From NCBI GenBank assembly GCA_013822265.1, contig PNKD01000008.1, positions 1 through 64,000 on the forward strand: a stretch of 64,000 bases of DNA, in the 5' to 3' direction. Position 1 is the first letter of the stretch, and each line of letters starts with the position of its first letter. The notes beneath the pieces were generated by a model. That model saw nothing but the letters and a program-made list of their open reading frames with translations, was not told the origin of the DNA and searched no databases. The position numbers and the translations under genes were made by a program. This document shows positions 20,693 through 30,784 of this stretch, piece after piece. Source of the DNA: Leptothrix sp. (in: b-proteobacteria). GTDB lineage: Bacteria; Pseudomonadota; Gammaproteobacteria; Burkholderiales; Burkholderiaceae_C.

Positions 20693-23563
20693 TCAGGCCA
20701 CGGTGCGGGCTTCGCCCGCGCCGAACAGGTTGCTGGTGCAGCGGCCGCACAGCGTGGGGTGGTCGGCATCGTGTCCGACGTCGGCGCGCCAGTGCCAGCA
20801 GCGTTCGCACTTCCGGTGCGCGCTGGCCGCCACCTGCACCGCCAGCGGCGCGCCGTCGGGCGCGCCCGCCAGCGTCACCGCCGAGGTGATGAAGACGAAC
20901 TTCAGGTCGTCGCCCAGTGTCGTCAGCAGCGCGTGATCTTCGGCGGTGACGGTGAGCGCCACCTCGGCCTGCAGCGACGAACCCAGCCCGCCGGCGGCGC
21001 GCAGGGTCTCGATCTGCTTGTTCACCGCGTCGCGCAGTTCGCGCAGCCGCGCCCAGCGGGCCAGCAGCGCGGCGTCGGGCGTGGCCAGCGGCCAGTAGGT
21101 CTGGGTGAAGATCGAGTCGCCGCCACGACCTTCCGCGCTGAACACCTTCCATGCCTCTTCGGCCGTGAAGCTGAGGAAAGGCGCCATCCAGCGCAGCATG
21201 GCGTTCGTGACGTGCCACAGCGCCGTCTGCGCGCTGCGCCGCGCCAGGCTGCCGGGCGCCGTCGTGTAGAGGCGGTCCTTCAGCACGTCGAGGTAGAAGG
21301 CGCCGAGGTCTTCGCTGCAGAAGACCTGCAGCTTGCCCACCACGGGATGGAACTCGTTGACCTCGAAGTGCGCCAGGATCTCGGCCTGCAGCTGCGCCGT
21401 GCGCGCCAGCGCCCAGCGGTCGATCTCGAGCAGTTGGTCCAGCGGCACGACATCGACCCTGGCGTCGAAGTCCGAGGTGTTGGCGAGCAGGAAGCGCAGC
21501 GTATTGCGGATGCGGCGGTAGCTGTCCACCACACGCGCCAGGATGGTGTCGTCGATCGACAGGTCTGCCGAGTAGTCGGTGGCCGCAGCCCAGAGGCGGA
21601 TGATCTCGGCCCCCAGGGTGCCCGTGATCTTGCGCATCTCGATGAAGTTGCCCAGGCTCTTGCTCATCTTGCGGCCCTGGCCGTCGACTGTGAAGCCGTG
21701 GGTGAGCAGGCCGCGGTAGGGCGCGCGGCCCTCCAGCGCGCAGCTGATCAGCAGCGAGCTGTGGAACCAGCCGCGGTGCTGATCGTGGCCCTCGAGGTAG
21801 AGGTCGGCCTCGGGGCCGCTGGTGTGGTGGCCGGGGTTTTCGGCGGTGCCGCGGTGGCTGCCGCGCAGCACGTGGTTGAAGGTGCTGCCGCTGTCGAACC
21901 AGACGTCGAGGATGTCGTGGCTCTTGGCGTAGGTCTCCGCATCGGCGCCCAGCCACTCGGCCGGGTCGAGCTGGCTCCAGGCCTCGATGCCGCCGGCTTC
22001 CACCAGCGCCGCGGCGCGGTCCATCAGCGCCAGCGTGTCGGGGTGCAGTTCACCCGTCACCTTGTGCAGGAAGAAGGGCAGCGGCACGCCCCAGCTGCGT
22101 TGGCGGCTGATGCACCAGTCGGGCCGGCTGGCGATCATGTCGCGCAGCCGGGCGCGGCCGTTCTCCGGGTAGAAGTGCGTGGCCGCGATGGCACGCAGCG
22201 CGGTTTCGCGCAGGGTTCCCGGCGCCTTGTCGACGGTGCAGACACCTGCTCCCTCGTCCATGCGCACGAACCACTGCGCCGCGGCGCGGTAGACCACCGG
22301 CGTCTTGTGGCGCCAGCAGTGCGGGTAGCTGTGTTGCATCTCGCTGGTGGCAAGCAGCCGGCCAGCGTCTTGCAACGCCTGCACGATCATCGGGTTGGCC
22401 TTCCAGATGTGCTGGCCGCCGAAGAGCGGCAGCACGGCCTCGTAGGTGCCCGAGCCCATCACCGGGTTCAGGATGTCGTCGGCCTTCATGCCGTGGGCCA
22501 GGCAGCTGTTGAAGTCTTCGACGCCGTAGGCCGGCGAGCTGTGCACGAGGCCGGTGCCGTCGTCGGCGGTGGCGTAGTCGGCCAGGTACACCGGCGACAG
22601 ACGGTCGTAGCCCGCGTCGACATGGGCCAGCGGGTGGCGGAAGTTCAGCCCGGCCAGCTTTTCGCCCACCGTGGTGGCGAGCACGGTGCCCGTCAGGCCG
22701 TAACGCACCAGGCAGTTCTCGACCAGTGCCTGCGCCAGCAGCAGCAGGCCGCGCTCGGTGTCGACCAGCGCATAGACCAGCGCCGGGTTGAGGTTGAGCG
22801 CCTGGTTGGCCGGCAGTGTCCAGGGGGTCGTCGTCCAGATGACGGCGAAAGCGTCCTTGGCCAGTGCGCTCAATCCGAAGGCCGCGGCCAGCTTGTCGGG
22901 TTCGGCAGCCAGGAAGGCGACGTCCACCGTCGGGCTCTTCTTGTCGGCGTACTCGATCTCGAATTCGGCGAGCGACGAGCCGCAGTCGAAACACCAGTAC
23001 ACCGGCTTGCTGCCGCGGTAGACGTAGCCTCGCTCCATCAAGCGTTTGAGCACACGGACTTCGCCGGCCTCATTGGCCGGGTCCATGGTGCGGTAGGGCC
23101 GGGCCCACTCGCCCAGCACGCCCAGGCGCTGGAAGTCGGCGCGCTGCTGCTCGATCTGCTCGCTGGCGTAGGCGCGGCTCAGCGCCTGCACCTTGTCGCG
23201 CGGCAGGCCGCGGCCGTGGGTCTTCTCGATCTGGTTCTCGATCGGCAGGCCGTGGCAATCCCAGCCCGGCACGTAATGCGCGTCGAAGCCGGCAAGCTGG
23301 CGACTCTTGACCACCATGTCCTTGAGGATCTTGCCGAAGCCGTGGCCGATGTGCAGGGTGCCGTTGGCATAGGGCGGGCCGTCGTGCAGCACGAACAGCG
23401 GCGCACCGCGGCGGGCCAGGCGCAGGCGCTGGTACAGGCCGCCATCCTTGCCGGTGTCGTTCCACTCCTTGACCCAGGCCGGTTCGCGCTTGGGCAGGTC
23501 GCCGCGCATCGGGAAGGGTGTGTCGGGCAGGTTCAGCGTCTTGCGGTAGTCGGGGGCGTTCAT
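20693..23563 (-). CDS. ileS: isoleucyl-tRNA synthetase
   Basis: [20 protein letters not shown] ([10 protein letters not shown]), C-terminal Cys zinc site. Confidence 0.97.
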   Translation of the reverse strand: MNAPDYRKTLNLPDTPFPMRGDLPKREPAWVKEWNDTGKDGGLYQRLRLARRGAPLFVLHDGPPYANGTLHIGHGFGKILKDMVVKSRQLAGFDAHYVPGWDCHGLPIENQIEKTHGRGLPRDKVQALSRAYASEQIEQQRADFQRLGVLGEWARPYRTMDPANEAGEVRVLKRLMERGYVYRGSKPVYWCFDCGSSLAEFEIEYADKKSPTVDVAFLAAEPDKLAAAFGLSALAKDAFAVIWTTTPWTLPANQALNLNPALVYALVDTERGLLLLAQALVENCLVRYGLTGTVLATTVGEKLAGLNFRHPLAHVDAGYDRLSPVYLADYATADDGTGLVHSSPAYGVEDFNSCLAHGMKADDILNPVMGSGTYEAVLPLFGGQHIWKANPMIVQALQDAGRLLATSEMQHSYPHCWRHKTPVVYRAAAQWFVRMDEGAGVCTVDKAPGTLRETALRAIAATHFYPENGRARLRDMIASRPDWCISRQRSWGVPLPFFLHKVTGELHPDTLALMDRAAALVEAGGIEAWSQLDPAEWLGADAETYAKSHDILDVWFDSGSTFNHVLRGSHRGTAENPGHHTSGPEADLYLEGHDQHRGWFHSSLLISCALEGRAPYRGLLTHGFTVDGQGRKMSKSLGNFIEMRKITGTLGAEIIRLWAAATDYSADLSIDDTILARVVDSYRRIRNTLRFLLANTSDFDARVDVVPLDQLLEIDRWALARTAQLQAEILAHFEVNEFHPVVGKLQVFCSEDLGAFYLDVLKDRLYTTAPGSLARRSAQTALWHVTNAMLRWMAPFLSFTAEEAWKVFSAEGRGGDSIFTQTYWPLATPDAALLARWARLRELRDAVNKQIETLRAAGGLGSSLQAEVALTVTAEDHALLTTLGDDLKFVFITSAVTLAGAPDGAPLAVQVAASAHRKCERCWHWRADVGHDADHPTLCGRCTSNLFGAGEARTVA

Positions 23564-23769
23564 GGCAGGTCCTGGGGGCCGCGCGGGGCGGCTGGCAGTG
23601 CAGGCTGGAAGCCGCCGGGCGGCAGCCGGAGTGGCGCGGCCGGCTGGGCGCCCGCAGCGTCAGCGCAGGGGCCGGGCAATTCGGTCGCGCGTGCCCTGCC
23701 GGTGCGTAGGGGCGCGCCAGCGATGGTGCAGGGCGGAAGGCGTCGACATGCGGTGGATTCTAAGCGGCG

Positions 23770-24771
23770 CTAAGCCGTGGTCCGCGCCGCCGCGCCGCCG
23801 GCGGCCACGTGCCAGGCCGCAGCGTCGGCGGCATCGCGGGCGATGCCTTCGCGCAGCATGTCCAGCGACGGGTACTTCACCTCGTCGTGCAGCTTGTGCA
23901 GCAGTTCCACGCGCAGCAGGCGGCCGTAGCCGCCGTCGGCGCCCAGCGCAGCCGGCCACTCGAGGCAGTGCACCTCGAGCAGCACGCGGCCGGCGTCTTC
24001 GACCGTCGGGCGCACGCCCAGGCTGGCCACGGCGGCCAGCGTGGCCAGGCCCAGGCCGTGCACGCGCACCGCGAAGATGCCGCGCGCGGCCGGGTGGGGG
24101 TGACCAAAGCGCAGGTTCAACGTGCGAAAACCCAGGTCGCGGCCCAGCTTGCGGCCGTGCTGCACGTGGCCGCTGATGCTGTAGGGCCGGCCCAGCAGCG
24201 CCTCGGCGGCGGCCATGTCGCCTCGTGCCAGCGCGTCGCGCACGGCCGAGCTGGACACGCGCAGCCCGTGCACTTCGTAGCTGAGCATGCGGGCCACGTC
24301 GAAGCCGGCACTGGCGCCCGCGGCGTCGAGCATGTCGTAGTTGCCGGCGCGCCGGGCGCCGAAGCGGAAGTCGTCGCCGACGAGTACGTACTTCGCGCGC
24401 AGGCCGTCGCGCAGGACGTCGTCGATGAAGGCCTGCGGTTGCATGGCAGCGAAGCGGTCGTTGAAGGGCAGCACCACCACCTCGTCGATGCCGCAGCGCT
24501 GCAGCTCGCAGAGCTTGTCGCGCAGCGTGCCGATGCGCGCCGGCGCCAGCTCGGGCTTGCCGGCGCGGCGTGCGAAGTGGTCGCGCGGGTGCGGCTCGAA
24601 GGTCATCACGCAGCTCGGCACGCCGCGGTGGCGGGCCTCGTTGATCAGCAGCGCCAGCATGGCCTGGTGGCCACGGTGCACGCCGTCGAAGTTGCCTATC
24701 GTCACCGCGCAGCCGCGGGCGCTGTCCGTGGCGACAGAGGGATGGCGGTGGAAGCCGCGTTGGATGCGCAT
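23770..24771 (-). CDS. ribF: bifunctional riboflavin kinase/FAD synthetase
   Basis: TIGNFDGVHRGHQAML, FRFGARRAGNYDML, GHVQHGRKLGRDLGFRTLNL. Confidence 0.95.
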   Translation of the reverse strand: MRIQRGFHRHPSVATDSARGCAVTIGNFDGVHRGHQAMLALLINEARHRGVPSCVMTFEPHPRDHFARRAGKPELAPARIGTLRDKLCELQRCGIDEVVVLPFNDRFAAMQPQAFIDDVLRDGLRAKYVLVGDDFRFGARRAGNYDMLDAAGASAGFDVARMLSYEVHGLRVSSSAVRDALARGDMAAAEALLGRPYSISGHVQHGRKLGRDLGFRTLNLRFGHPHPAARGIFAVRVHGLGLATLAAVASLGVRPTVEDAGRVLLEVHCLEWPAALGADGGYGRLLRVELLHKLHDEVKYPSLDMLREGIARDAADAAAWHVAAGGAAARTTA

Positions 24772-24780
24772 GGGCGCGGA

Positions 24781-25872
24781 TTATCCCGGCGGCAGACCCA
24801 GCAGGCGGCGGTAGAGGGCGAGGTACTCGTCGGCCTTGCACTCCCAGTCGTAGAGGGCGGCGTGAGCGCGTATGGCGTCGTGGCGGCCGGGCTCGCGCGC
24901 ACGCGCCAGGCCGCTTTCGACCACCGTCTTCATTGCCGCAGGCGTGAAGTCGTCGAAGTACTCGGCCACGTTTCCCCCGATCTCGGGCAGGCTGGTCAGC
25001 CGCGACAGGAAGACCGGCGTGCCGAACTGCATGGCCTCCACCGGCGGCAGCCCGAAGCCCTCGGTGAACGATGGGAAGAGGAAACCCGCGCAGTGCGCGT
25101 AGGCCCAGGCCTTCTGCGCATCGCTGATGCCGAGGTGGAACTCCACGTTCGGCAAGTGCGTGGCTGCACGCAGCGCCTGCGCATCGTCGCTGGGCGGACC
25201 GCTGAAGACGAAGCGCATCTCGGGCCAGGCTTGCGCCAGGCCGACGATGGCCTGCGGGTTCTTGCTCGGTGACATACGGCTGAGGTGAAAGAGGAAGGGC
25301 CGGCGGTCGTCGGCGGCCCACCCAGGCAGGGGTTCCTGCGGGCCGGCCGAGAGCGGACGCGCACCGCGCAGGATGACCTCCATCGGCCCCGTCCAGCCGA
25401 GGTGGCGGGAGACGTCGGCGGCGCTGTACCGGCTGATGGCCACCACCAGGTCCGTGCGGCGCATCAGCGCGAGCGTGCGGCGGTGGTGGCGCCACTTCGA
25501 GAAGGCGTTGCGGCCGTAGAGGTAGTTCAGGTCGTGCACGGTCACGATGCGCGTGCCGGTATCGCTGGGCGGCAGGTTCTTGTTCAACTGGTGCAGCGAG
25601 TGCCAGATGTCGTAGTGCACCGGCCGCACGTGGCGCAGGCGCTGCCAGCGGGTCACCGTGAGGTAGCCCACCTCGGGTCCGAACAGGCCCACGTGCTGCT
25701 CGCGCAGGTGGAAGTCGAAGTGCACGCCCAGCGCGCGCCAGGCTGCGGCGTGACGCGCCACGTGCTGGCCGGTCTGCAGCGCAAATTCGCCCAGCCCGTC
25801 CTGCAGCGAACCGATGTTGCCCAGGCTGATGCCGATGCGGTGGCGGATGGGCACGGAAGTGTCGGGATTCAT
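24781..25872 (-). CDS. group 1 glycosyltransferase
   Basis: GT4-like FPSFTEGFGLPPVEAMQFGTPV. Confidence 0.88.
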   Translation of the reverse strand: MNPDTSVPIRHRIGISLGNIGSLQDGLGEFALQTGQHVARHAAAWRALGVHFDFHLREQHVGLFGPEVGYLTVTRWQRLRHVRPVHYDIWHSLHQLNKNLPPSDTGTRIVTVHDLNYLYGRNAFSKWRHHRRTLALMRRTDLVVAISRYSAADVSRHLGWTGPMEVILRGARPLSAGPQEPLPGWAADDRRPFLFHLSRMSPSKNPQAIVGLAQAWPEMRFVFSGPPSDDAQALRAATHLPNVEFHLGISDAQKAWAYAHCAGFLFPSFTEGFGLPPVEAMQFGTPVFLSRLTSLPEIGGNVAEYFDDFTPAAMKTVVESGLARAREPGRHDAIRAHAALYDWECKADEYLALYRRLLGLPPG

Positions 25873-25888
25873 GGGGCGCGCAGTGTAG

Positions 25889-26443
25889 TCAGAGGCGTTC
25901 GATGTGCGCCCGGGCGTCGTCGAGGCTGGCCACGACGACGGTGCCCGCCGGCGGTGCTGCAGGATCCTCGGGGTCGGCCGCGGCGCGCAACAACAGGTTC
26001 AGGCCGACACCGGCGGCGCGGCCGGCCAGGATGTCGCTCGTCTTGTCGCCCAGCAGCACGGAGCCCGGCAGGTCCAGGCCGAGTTCGTCGCGCGCCCGCA
26101 GCAGCATGCCGGGCGCGGGCTTGCGGTCGGCGGACTCGGCGTGGTAGCGGCCGATGCCGGCCGTCGGGTGGTAGGGGCAGAAATAGACACGCTCGAGCGG
26201 CGCGCCCTCCTCGGCAAAGCGCTGCCGCATCCAGTCCGTCAGGGTGTGGAAGGTGGCCTCGTCGTAGTAGCCGCGGGCGATGCCGGCCTGGTTGGTGACG
26301 ACCACCGGCAACAGGCCGCGCTGGCGCGCGCTGCGCACGAGGTCGAAGATGCCGGGCAGGAATTCGAAGTCCTCGCGGCGGTGCACGTAGCCGTGGTTGA
26401 CGTTGATGACACCGTCGCGGTCGAGGAAGAGCGCGCGCTTCAC
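25889..26443 (-). CDS. gmhB: D-glycero-D-manno-heptose 1,7-bisphosphate phosphatase (HAD)
   Basis: RALFLDRDGVINVNHGYVHRREDF, VVTNQAGIARGYY, CPYHP; GTG start overlapping hddC stop by 4 nt. Confidence 0.9.
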   Translation of the reverse strand: MKRALFLDRDGVINVNHGYVHRREDFEFLPGIFDLVRSARQRGLLPVVVTNQAGIARGYYDEATFHTLTDWMRQRFAEEGAPLERVYFCPYHPTAGIGRYHAESADRKPAPGMLLRARDELGLDLPGSVLLGDKTSDILAGRAAGVGLNLLLRAAADPEDPAAPPAGTVVVASLDDARAHIERL

Positions 26444-27177
26444 GCGGTGCCGGCTCCGTCCACCGTGGCCGCGAGATCGGCCAGGTAGGTCTGCGCCAGC
26501 GCGTAGTCCTCGGGCACGCCGATATCGATGAAACGACCGGTCACCTCCAGTACCTCGATCGGGCGCCGCTGCAGCTGCGGCAGCAGGAAGTCGGTCTCGA
26601 AGGAAAAGGCGGTGGGCAGCGGGCTGCCTGCAAAGAGGTCGCGCGGCAGCAGGTAATGGCCGCTGTTGATCAGACCGGGGCCGCTGCAGCCCTTCTCCTC
26701 GAAGCCGGCCAGGCGGCCGCCTTCCACGCGCAGCCGACCGTAGCGTGCAGTGTCGTCGACGCGGCAGCCCAGCAGCAACGGGTGCCCGCTGTCGCGCCAG
26801 CGCTTCACCGCCGGTGCCAGCGTGAAGTCGAGGAAGGTGTCGCCGTTGAGCACCAGGGCGGCGTCGCCCTCGCAGCGTGCCAGTGCGGCGCGTATCGCGC
26901 CACCGGTGCCCAGGGGTTGCGCCTCGACCTCGTGCACGATCTCCATGCCGGCGTGGCGCAGGCCGAGGGTCTGCATGAAGGCCTCGGCGCGGTAGCCCAG
27001 CGACAGCACGACGCGCTGCACGCCCTGTCGTGCCAGCGCGGCCAGCACCAGCGTCAGGAAGGGCCGCCCGGCCACCGGCGCCAGCGGCTTGGGCCACTCG
27101 GGCACCACGGCGCGCAGCCGCGTGCCGAAGCCGCCGGCCAGGATCACGGCCTCATGGACGGCCTGCACGGGCTGCAC
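26440..27177 (-). CDS. hddC: nucleotidyltransferase, probable D-glycero-D-manno-heptose-1-phosphate guanylyltransferase
   Basis: ILAGGFGTRLRAVVPEWPKPLAPVAGRPFL; located within heptose cluster. Confidence 0.8.
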   Translation of the reverse strand: MQPVQAVHEAVILAGGFGTRLRAVVPEWPKPLAPVAGRPFLTLVLAALARQGVQRVVLSLGYRAEAFMQTLGLRHAGMEIVHEVEAQPLGTGGAIRAALARCEGDAALVLNGDTFLDFTLAPAVKRWRDSGHPLLLGCRVDDTARYGRLRVEGGRLAGFEEKGCSGPGLINSGHYLLPRDLFAGSPLPTAFSFETDFLLPQLQRRPIEVLEVTGRFIDIGVPEDYALAQTYLADLAATVDGAGTA

Positions 27178-27183
27178 CCCGGC

Positions 27184-27777
27184 TCAGCCCGGCTGCGGGA
27201 ACATCGCCCGCTCGACCAAGCCGCACAGCACGTGGCCGAGTACGAGGTGGCCCTCCTGGATGCGCGGCGTCTCGGCCGAGGGCACGGCCAGCAGGATGTC
27301 GCAGAGCGCACCCATCGGGCCGCCGCGGTTGCCCGTGAAGCCCACCGTCACCACGCCCGCGCCGCGCGCCGCTTCCAGCGCGCGCAGGATGTTCGGGCTG
27401 CTGCCCGAGGTCGAATAGGCCACCAGCACGTCGCCGCGCCTTCCCAGCGCCTGCACCTGGCGTTCGAACAGCTTGTCGTAGCCGTAATCGTTGCCGATGG
27501 CGGTGAGGATCGAGGTGTCGGTGGTTAGCGCCACGGCGGCCAGACCAGGCCGGTCGTACATGAAGCGGCTGACGAATTCGCCGGCCATGTGCTGGGCGTC
27601 GGCGGCGCTGCCGCCGTTGCCGGCGAACAGCACCTTGCCGCCGGCGCGCAGGCTGGCCACGCAGGCCTGTGCGGCGCGCAGCGCGGCGGCGCGCAGCGCG
27701 GCGTCGTCGTGCACGGCGGCGATCACACGCCGGCTCTCGGCCAGCATGGTGGCCACGTAGTCGTTGTCTTGCTGCAT
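27184..27777 (-). CDS. gmhA: SIS-domain sedoheptulose-7-phosphate isomerase
   Basis: [31 protein letters not shown]. Confidence 0.9.
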   Translation of the reverse strand: MQQDNDYVATMLAESRRVIAAVHDDAALRAAALRAAQACVASLRAGGKVLFAGNGGSAADAQHMAGEFVSRFMYDRPGLAAVALTTDTSILTAIGNDYGYDKLFERQVQALGRRGDVLVAYSTSGSSPNILRALEAARGAGVVTVGFTGNRGGPMGALCDILLAVPSAETPRIQEGHLVLGHVLCGLVERAMFPQPG

Positions 27778-27820
27778 GGTGGGATCCGGTTCGGCGCGCT
27801 TGGGGTTCGCCGGCGCCGCC

Positions 27821-28864
27821 TCAGGGCCGCCAGGCCTGGGCGCCGTGTTTGGTGAAGTGACAGTGGCTGGCCTGGCCGTCGAAGGCCGCGAGGGCGCGCA
27901 GCACGTCCATGCGCTGCTCGGGGCGCACGAAGAACATCATGAAGCCGCCGCCGCCGGCGCCCGAGACCTTGCCGGCGCGCGCGCCGGCGGCCATCGCCGC
28001 GTCGTAGACGGCATCGACCTGCGGTGTCGAGACGGTGCGCGCGGTGCGCTTCTTGTTCATCCAGCCCTGCTGCATCGACGCCACGATGCCGTCGAGGTCG
28101 CCGCGCAGCAGGCACTCCTTCATCGTCAGCGCCTCGTGCTTGAGGCCGTGCATGGCCGCCACGGCCTGTTCGTTGCGCGCGGCGATGCCGCTGCTCTGGT
28201 CGGCGATGATGCGCGCCGACTCGCGCGACACGCCGGTGTAGAAGAGCACCAGCGAGGCCTCCAGCTCGCTGAGGATCCACGACTTGATGCGCAGCGGGTT
28301 GATGACGGCGCGCTCGTTGGCGTAGAACTCCATGAAGTTGAAGCCGCCGAAGGTGGCCGAGTACTGGTCCTGCCGGCCTCCGGCCAGCGCGCAGTCCACG
28401 CGCTCGATTTGGAAGGCCAGGTGGGCGATGGCGTAGTCGTCCAGCGGCAGGTTCAGCAGCTCGGCGAAGGCGCGCACCATGGCCACCACCAGCGTCGACG
28501 ACGAGCCCAGGCCCGAGCCGGACGGCGCATCGCAGAAAGTGACGATCTCCAGCGGCAGGCGCCTGCCGAGCGCGGGCTCCACCAGCCGGCGGTAGACCGC
28601 CAGGTGCAGGCCGACGTCGGCAGGGCCGTCCAGCGGCGCGTCCAGCGGCAGTTCCAGCGTGCACTGGCGGTCGGCGGCGACGAAGCGCAGCACGGGTTCG
28701 TCCAGCAGGCGCAGCGTGGCGTAGGCGTAGCGGTCGATGGTGGCGTTGAGCACGTGGCCGCCGTACTCGTCGCAATAGGGCGAGACATCGGTGCCGCCGC
28801 CGGCCAGGCCGAGCCGCAGTGGCGCACGCGCGCGGACGAGCCGGGGTAGGGTGGGGGTCTGCAT
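27821..28864 (-). CDS. hddA: GHMP kinase, probable D-glycero-D-manno-heptose-7-phosphate kinase
   Basis: [43 protein letters not shown]. Confidence 0.85.
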   Translation of the reverse strand: MQTPTLPRLVRARAPLRLGLAGGGTDVSPYCDEYGGHVLNATIDRYAYATLRLLDEPVLRFVAADRQCTLELPLDAPLDGPADVGLHLAVYRRLVEPALGRRLPLEIVTFCDAPSGSGLGSSSTLVVAMVRAFAELLNLPLDDYAIAHLAFQIERVDCALAGGRQDQYSATFGGFNFMEFYANERAVINPLRIKSWILSELEASLVLFYTGVSRESARIIADQSSGIAARNEQAVAAMHGLKHEALTMKECLLRGDLDGIVASMQQGWMNKKRTARTVSTPQVDAVYDAAMAAGARAGKVSGAGGGGFMMFFVRPEQRMDVLRALAAFDGQASHCHFTKHGAQAWRP

Positions 28865-28917
28865 CGGAGGGGGGCGTTCGGCGGCTGCAGGGCCGCCGGC
28901 TGGCAGAATCGTCCGGA

Positions 28918-29745
28918 ATGGGTACAGAGCGCTTGGCCGAAGTCACATTATGTGCCGCGGATGCACGCACGCCGGGCTTGGCCTGGGCCTCGCTGCAGCG
29001 ATCGATGGCGGCGCTGCCCTTTGGCCGCGCCGTGCTCTTCACGCACGCGTGGCAGCCCGAGACGGCCGTCGCCGGCCTGGAGGTCGTGGATGTCGGCCCC
29101 ATCGATTCGGCCGCGGCCTACTCGCAGTTCGTGATGCGCGGGCTGCAGGCGCACATCGCCACGCCCTTCGTGCTGGTCACGCAATGGGACGGCTTCGTCA
29201 TCGACGCCGGGGCCTGGCGCGACGAGTTCCTGCAGTACGACTACATCGGCGCGCCCTGGGCCGACCAGCCCGCGGCGCTGAGCGTGGGCAACGGCGGCTT
29301 CTCCCTGCGCTCGCAGCGCTTCCTGCGCGCCGGCCAGGACCGTCGCATCGTCGACGTGCACCCCGAGGACGAGGTGCTCTGCCGCACCTGGCGCACGCTG
29401 CTGACGGGTGAATACGGGCTGCGCTTTGCCCCCCCCGCGGTGGCGGCGCGCTTCGCCTTCGAGAACACCCGGCCCTCTGGGCCCACGCTGGGCTTCCACG
29501 GGCCCTACCACCTGCCGCGCTTCCTGGACGCGCCGACCCTGGGTGCCTGGCTCGCGGCCCTACCCGATGGTTTCTTCCGCAGCCGCGACGCCCGCCGCCT
29601 GGCGCGCGCACTGTTGCGCGCCCGGATGCCCGGCGTGGCGCAGCAACTCATCCAGCGCCGCCTGGCCGCCGGCCGGCGCGACCCCAAGACCCGGGTGCTG
29701 GGCTGGCTGGCCGGCGGCATGGCGCGTTTCGGCGCGCGGCGTTGA
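28918..29745 (+). CDS. DUF5672-like protein (putative glycan-modifying)
   Basis: VLVTQWDGFVIDAGAWRDEFLQYDYIGAPW, GNGGFSLRS. Confidence 0.75.
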   Translation: MGTERLAEVTLCAADARTPGLAWASLQRSMAALPFGRAVLFTHAWQPETAVAGLEVVDVGPIDSAAAYSQFVMRGLQAHIATPFVLVTQWDGFVIDAGAWRDEFLQYDYIGAPWADQPAALSVGNGGFSLRSQRFLRAGQDRRIVDVHPEDEVLCRTWRTLLTGEYGLRFAPPAVAARFAFENTRPSGPTLGFHGPYHLPRFLDAPTLGAWLAALPDGFFRSRDARRLARALLRARMPGVAQQLIQRRLAAGRRDPKTRVLGWLAGGMARFGARR

Positions 29746-29782
29746 CGCAATCTGCCAGACCCTCTATCCGCCGGCACGACCC

Positions 29783-30769
29783 ATGACCCGCTTCCGCATC
29801 CTCTGCCCGCGCAAGACCTTGACAGGGGGGCCCGAGGCTCTGCACCAGTTGGGCGCCGCGCTGCGGGCAGCCGGCCTGGACGTGGCCATGGTCTACATCC
29901 CGCAGCGGCGCGACAACGACACGCCAGACAAGTTCCGCCACTACGGCGTGCCTGTGGAGATGAAACTGTCCGACGCCGAAGACGTGGTGGTGATCGTCGG
30001 CGAGACCGCCACCGACTGGGTCTGGCGCGTCAATCGCGCGCAGGTGCTGATCTGGTGGCTGAGCGTCGACTTCCACTTCAAGCGCCCCGAGAAGTGGACC
30101 AAGCGAGCCAAGCTCTGGCTGCGCGAGCGCCTGCCGCGCAACCGGCCCTACGCCTTCCAGCCGCATCCGCGAGTGCGCCACGCCTGGCAGAGCGAGTACG
30201 CGCGCCAGTTCCTGCTTCGCCAGGGCGTGACCGATCCCTTGCCGCTGACCGACTACATCGCGCCCGCGCTCACCGTGCCCGAAAACGAACTGCCCGCAGT
30301 GCCGCGGCGCAACGTCTGCCTGTACAACCCGCGCAAGGGCTGGGCCTTCACGCAGCAACTCATTGCGGCCTGCGAGGGCAGCGGCATCGAGTTCGTGCCG
30401 CTGCAGGGCTACAGCGAGGCGCAGCTGCGCGAGCTGTTCGGCAGCAGCAAGCTCTACATCGACTTCGGCGAACACCCCGGGCGTGACCGCATCCCGCGCG
30501 AGGCTGCGGCCAGCGGCTGCATCGTGATCACCGGGCGCCGCGGCAGCGCGGCCAATGCCGTGGACGTGCCCTTGCCCGAGGCCTGCAAGGTCGACGAGAC
30601 CGCGCCAGGCGTGCTGGGCCTGCTTCGCGAGCGTCTGACGGCGATCTGCGCCGACGACGCGGCGCACCGCGCGGCGCAGGCGGACTATCGGGCCTGGATA
30701 CGGCCACAGCGCGAGACCTTCTTCGCCGAGGCCGCGGCGCTCGGGTCGGCCCTCAGCCGATCTCGCTGA
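29783..30769 (+). CDS. glycosyltransferase-like protein
   Basis: GT-B-like MTRFRILCPRKTLTGGPEALHQLGAAL...YIDFGEHPGRDRIPREAAASGCIVI. Confidence 0.7.
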   Translation: MTRFRILCPRKTLTGGPEALHQLGAALRAAGLDVAMVYIPQRRDNDTPDKFRHYGVPVEMKLSDAEDVVVIVGETATDWVWRVNRAQVLIWWLSVDFHFKRPEKWTKRAKLWLRERLPRNRPYAFQPHPRVRHAWQSEYARQFLLRQGVTDPLPLTDYIAPALTVPENELPAVPRRNVCLYNPRKGWAFTQQLIAACEGSGIEFVPLQGYSEAQLRELFGSSKLYIDFGEHPGRDRIPREAAASGCIVITGRRGSAANAVDVPLPEACKVDETAPGVLGLLRERLTAICADDAAHRAAQADYRAWIRPQRETFFAEAAALGSALSRSR

Positions 30770-30784
30770 CTTTCCATCATAGGG

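Noticed and set aside
20759-23773. 1004-aa plus-strand ORF antisense to ileS
   Set aside because: Low-complexity shadow frame (Val/Gln/His/Arg-rich) of a strongly supported ileS; no domain signature.
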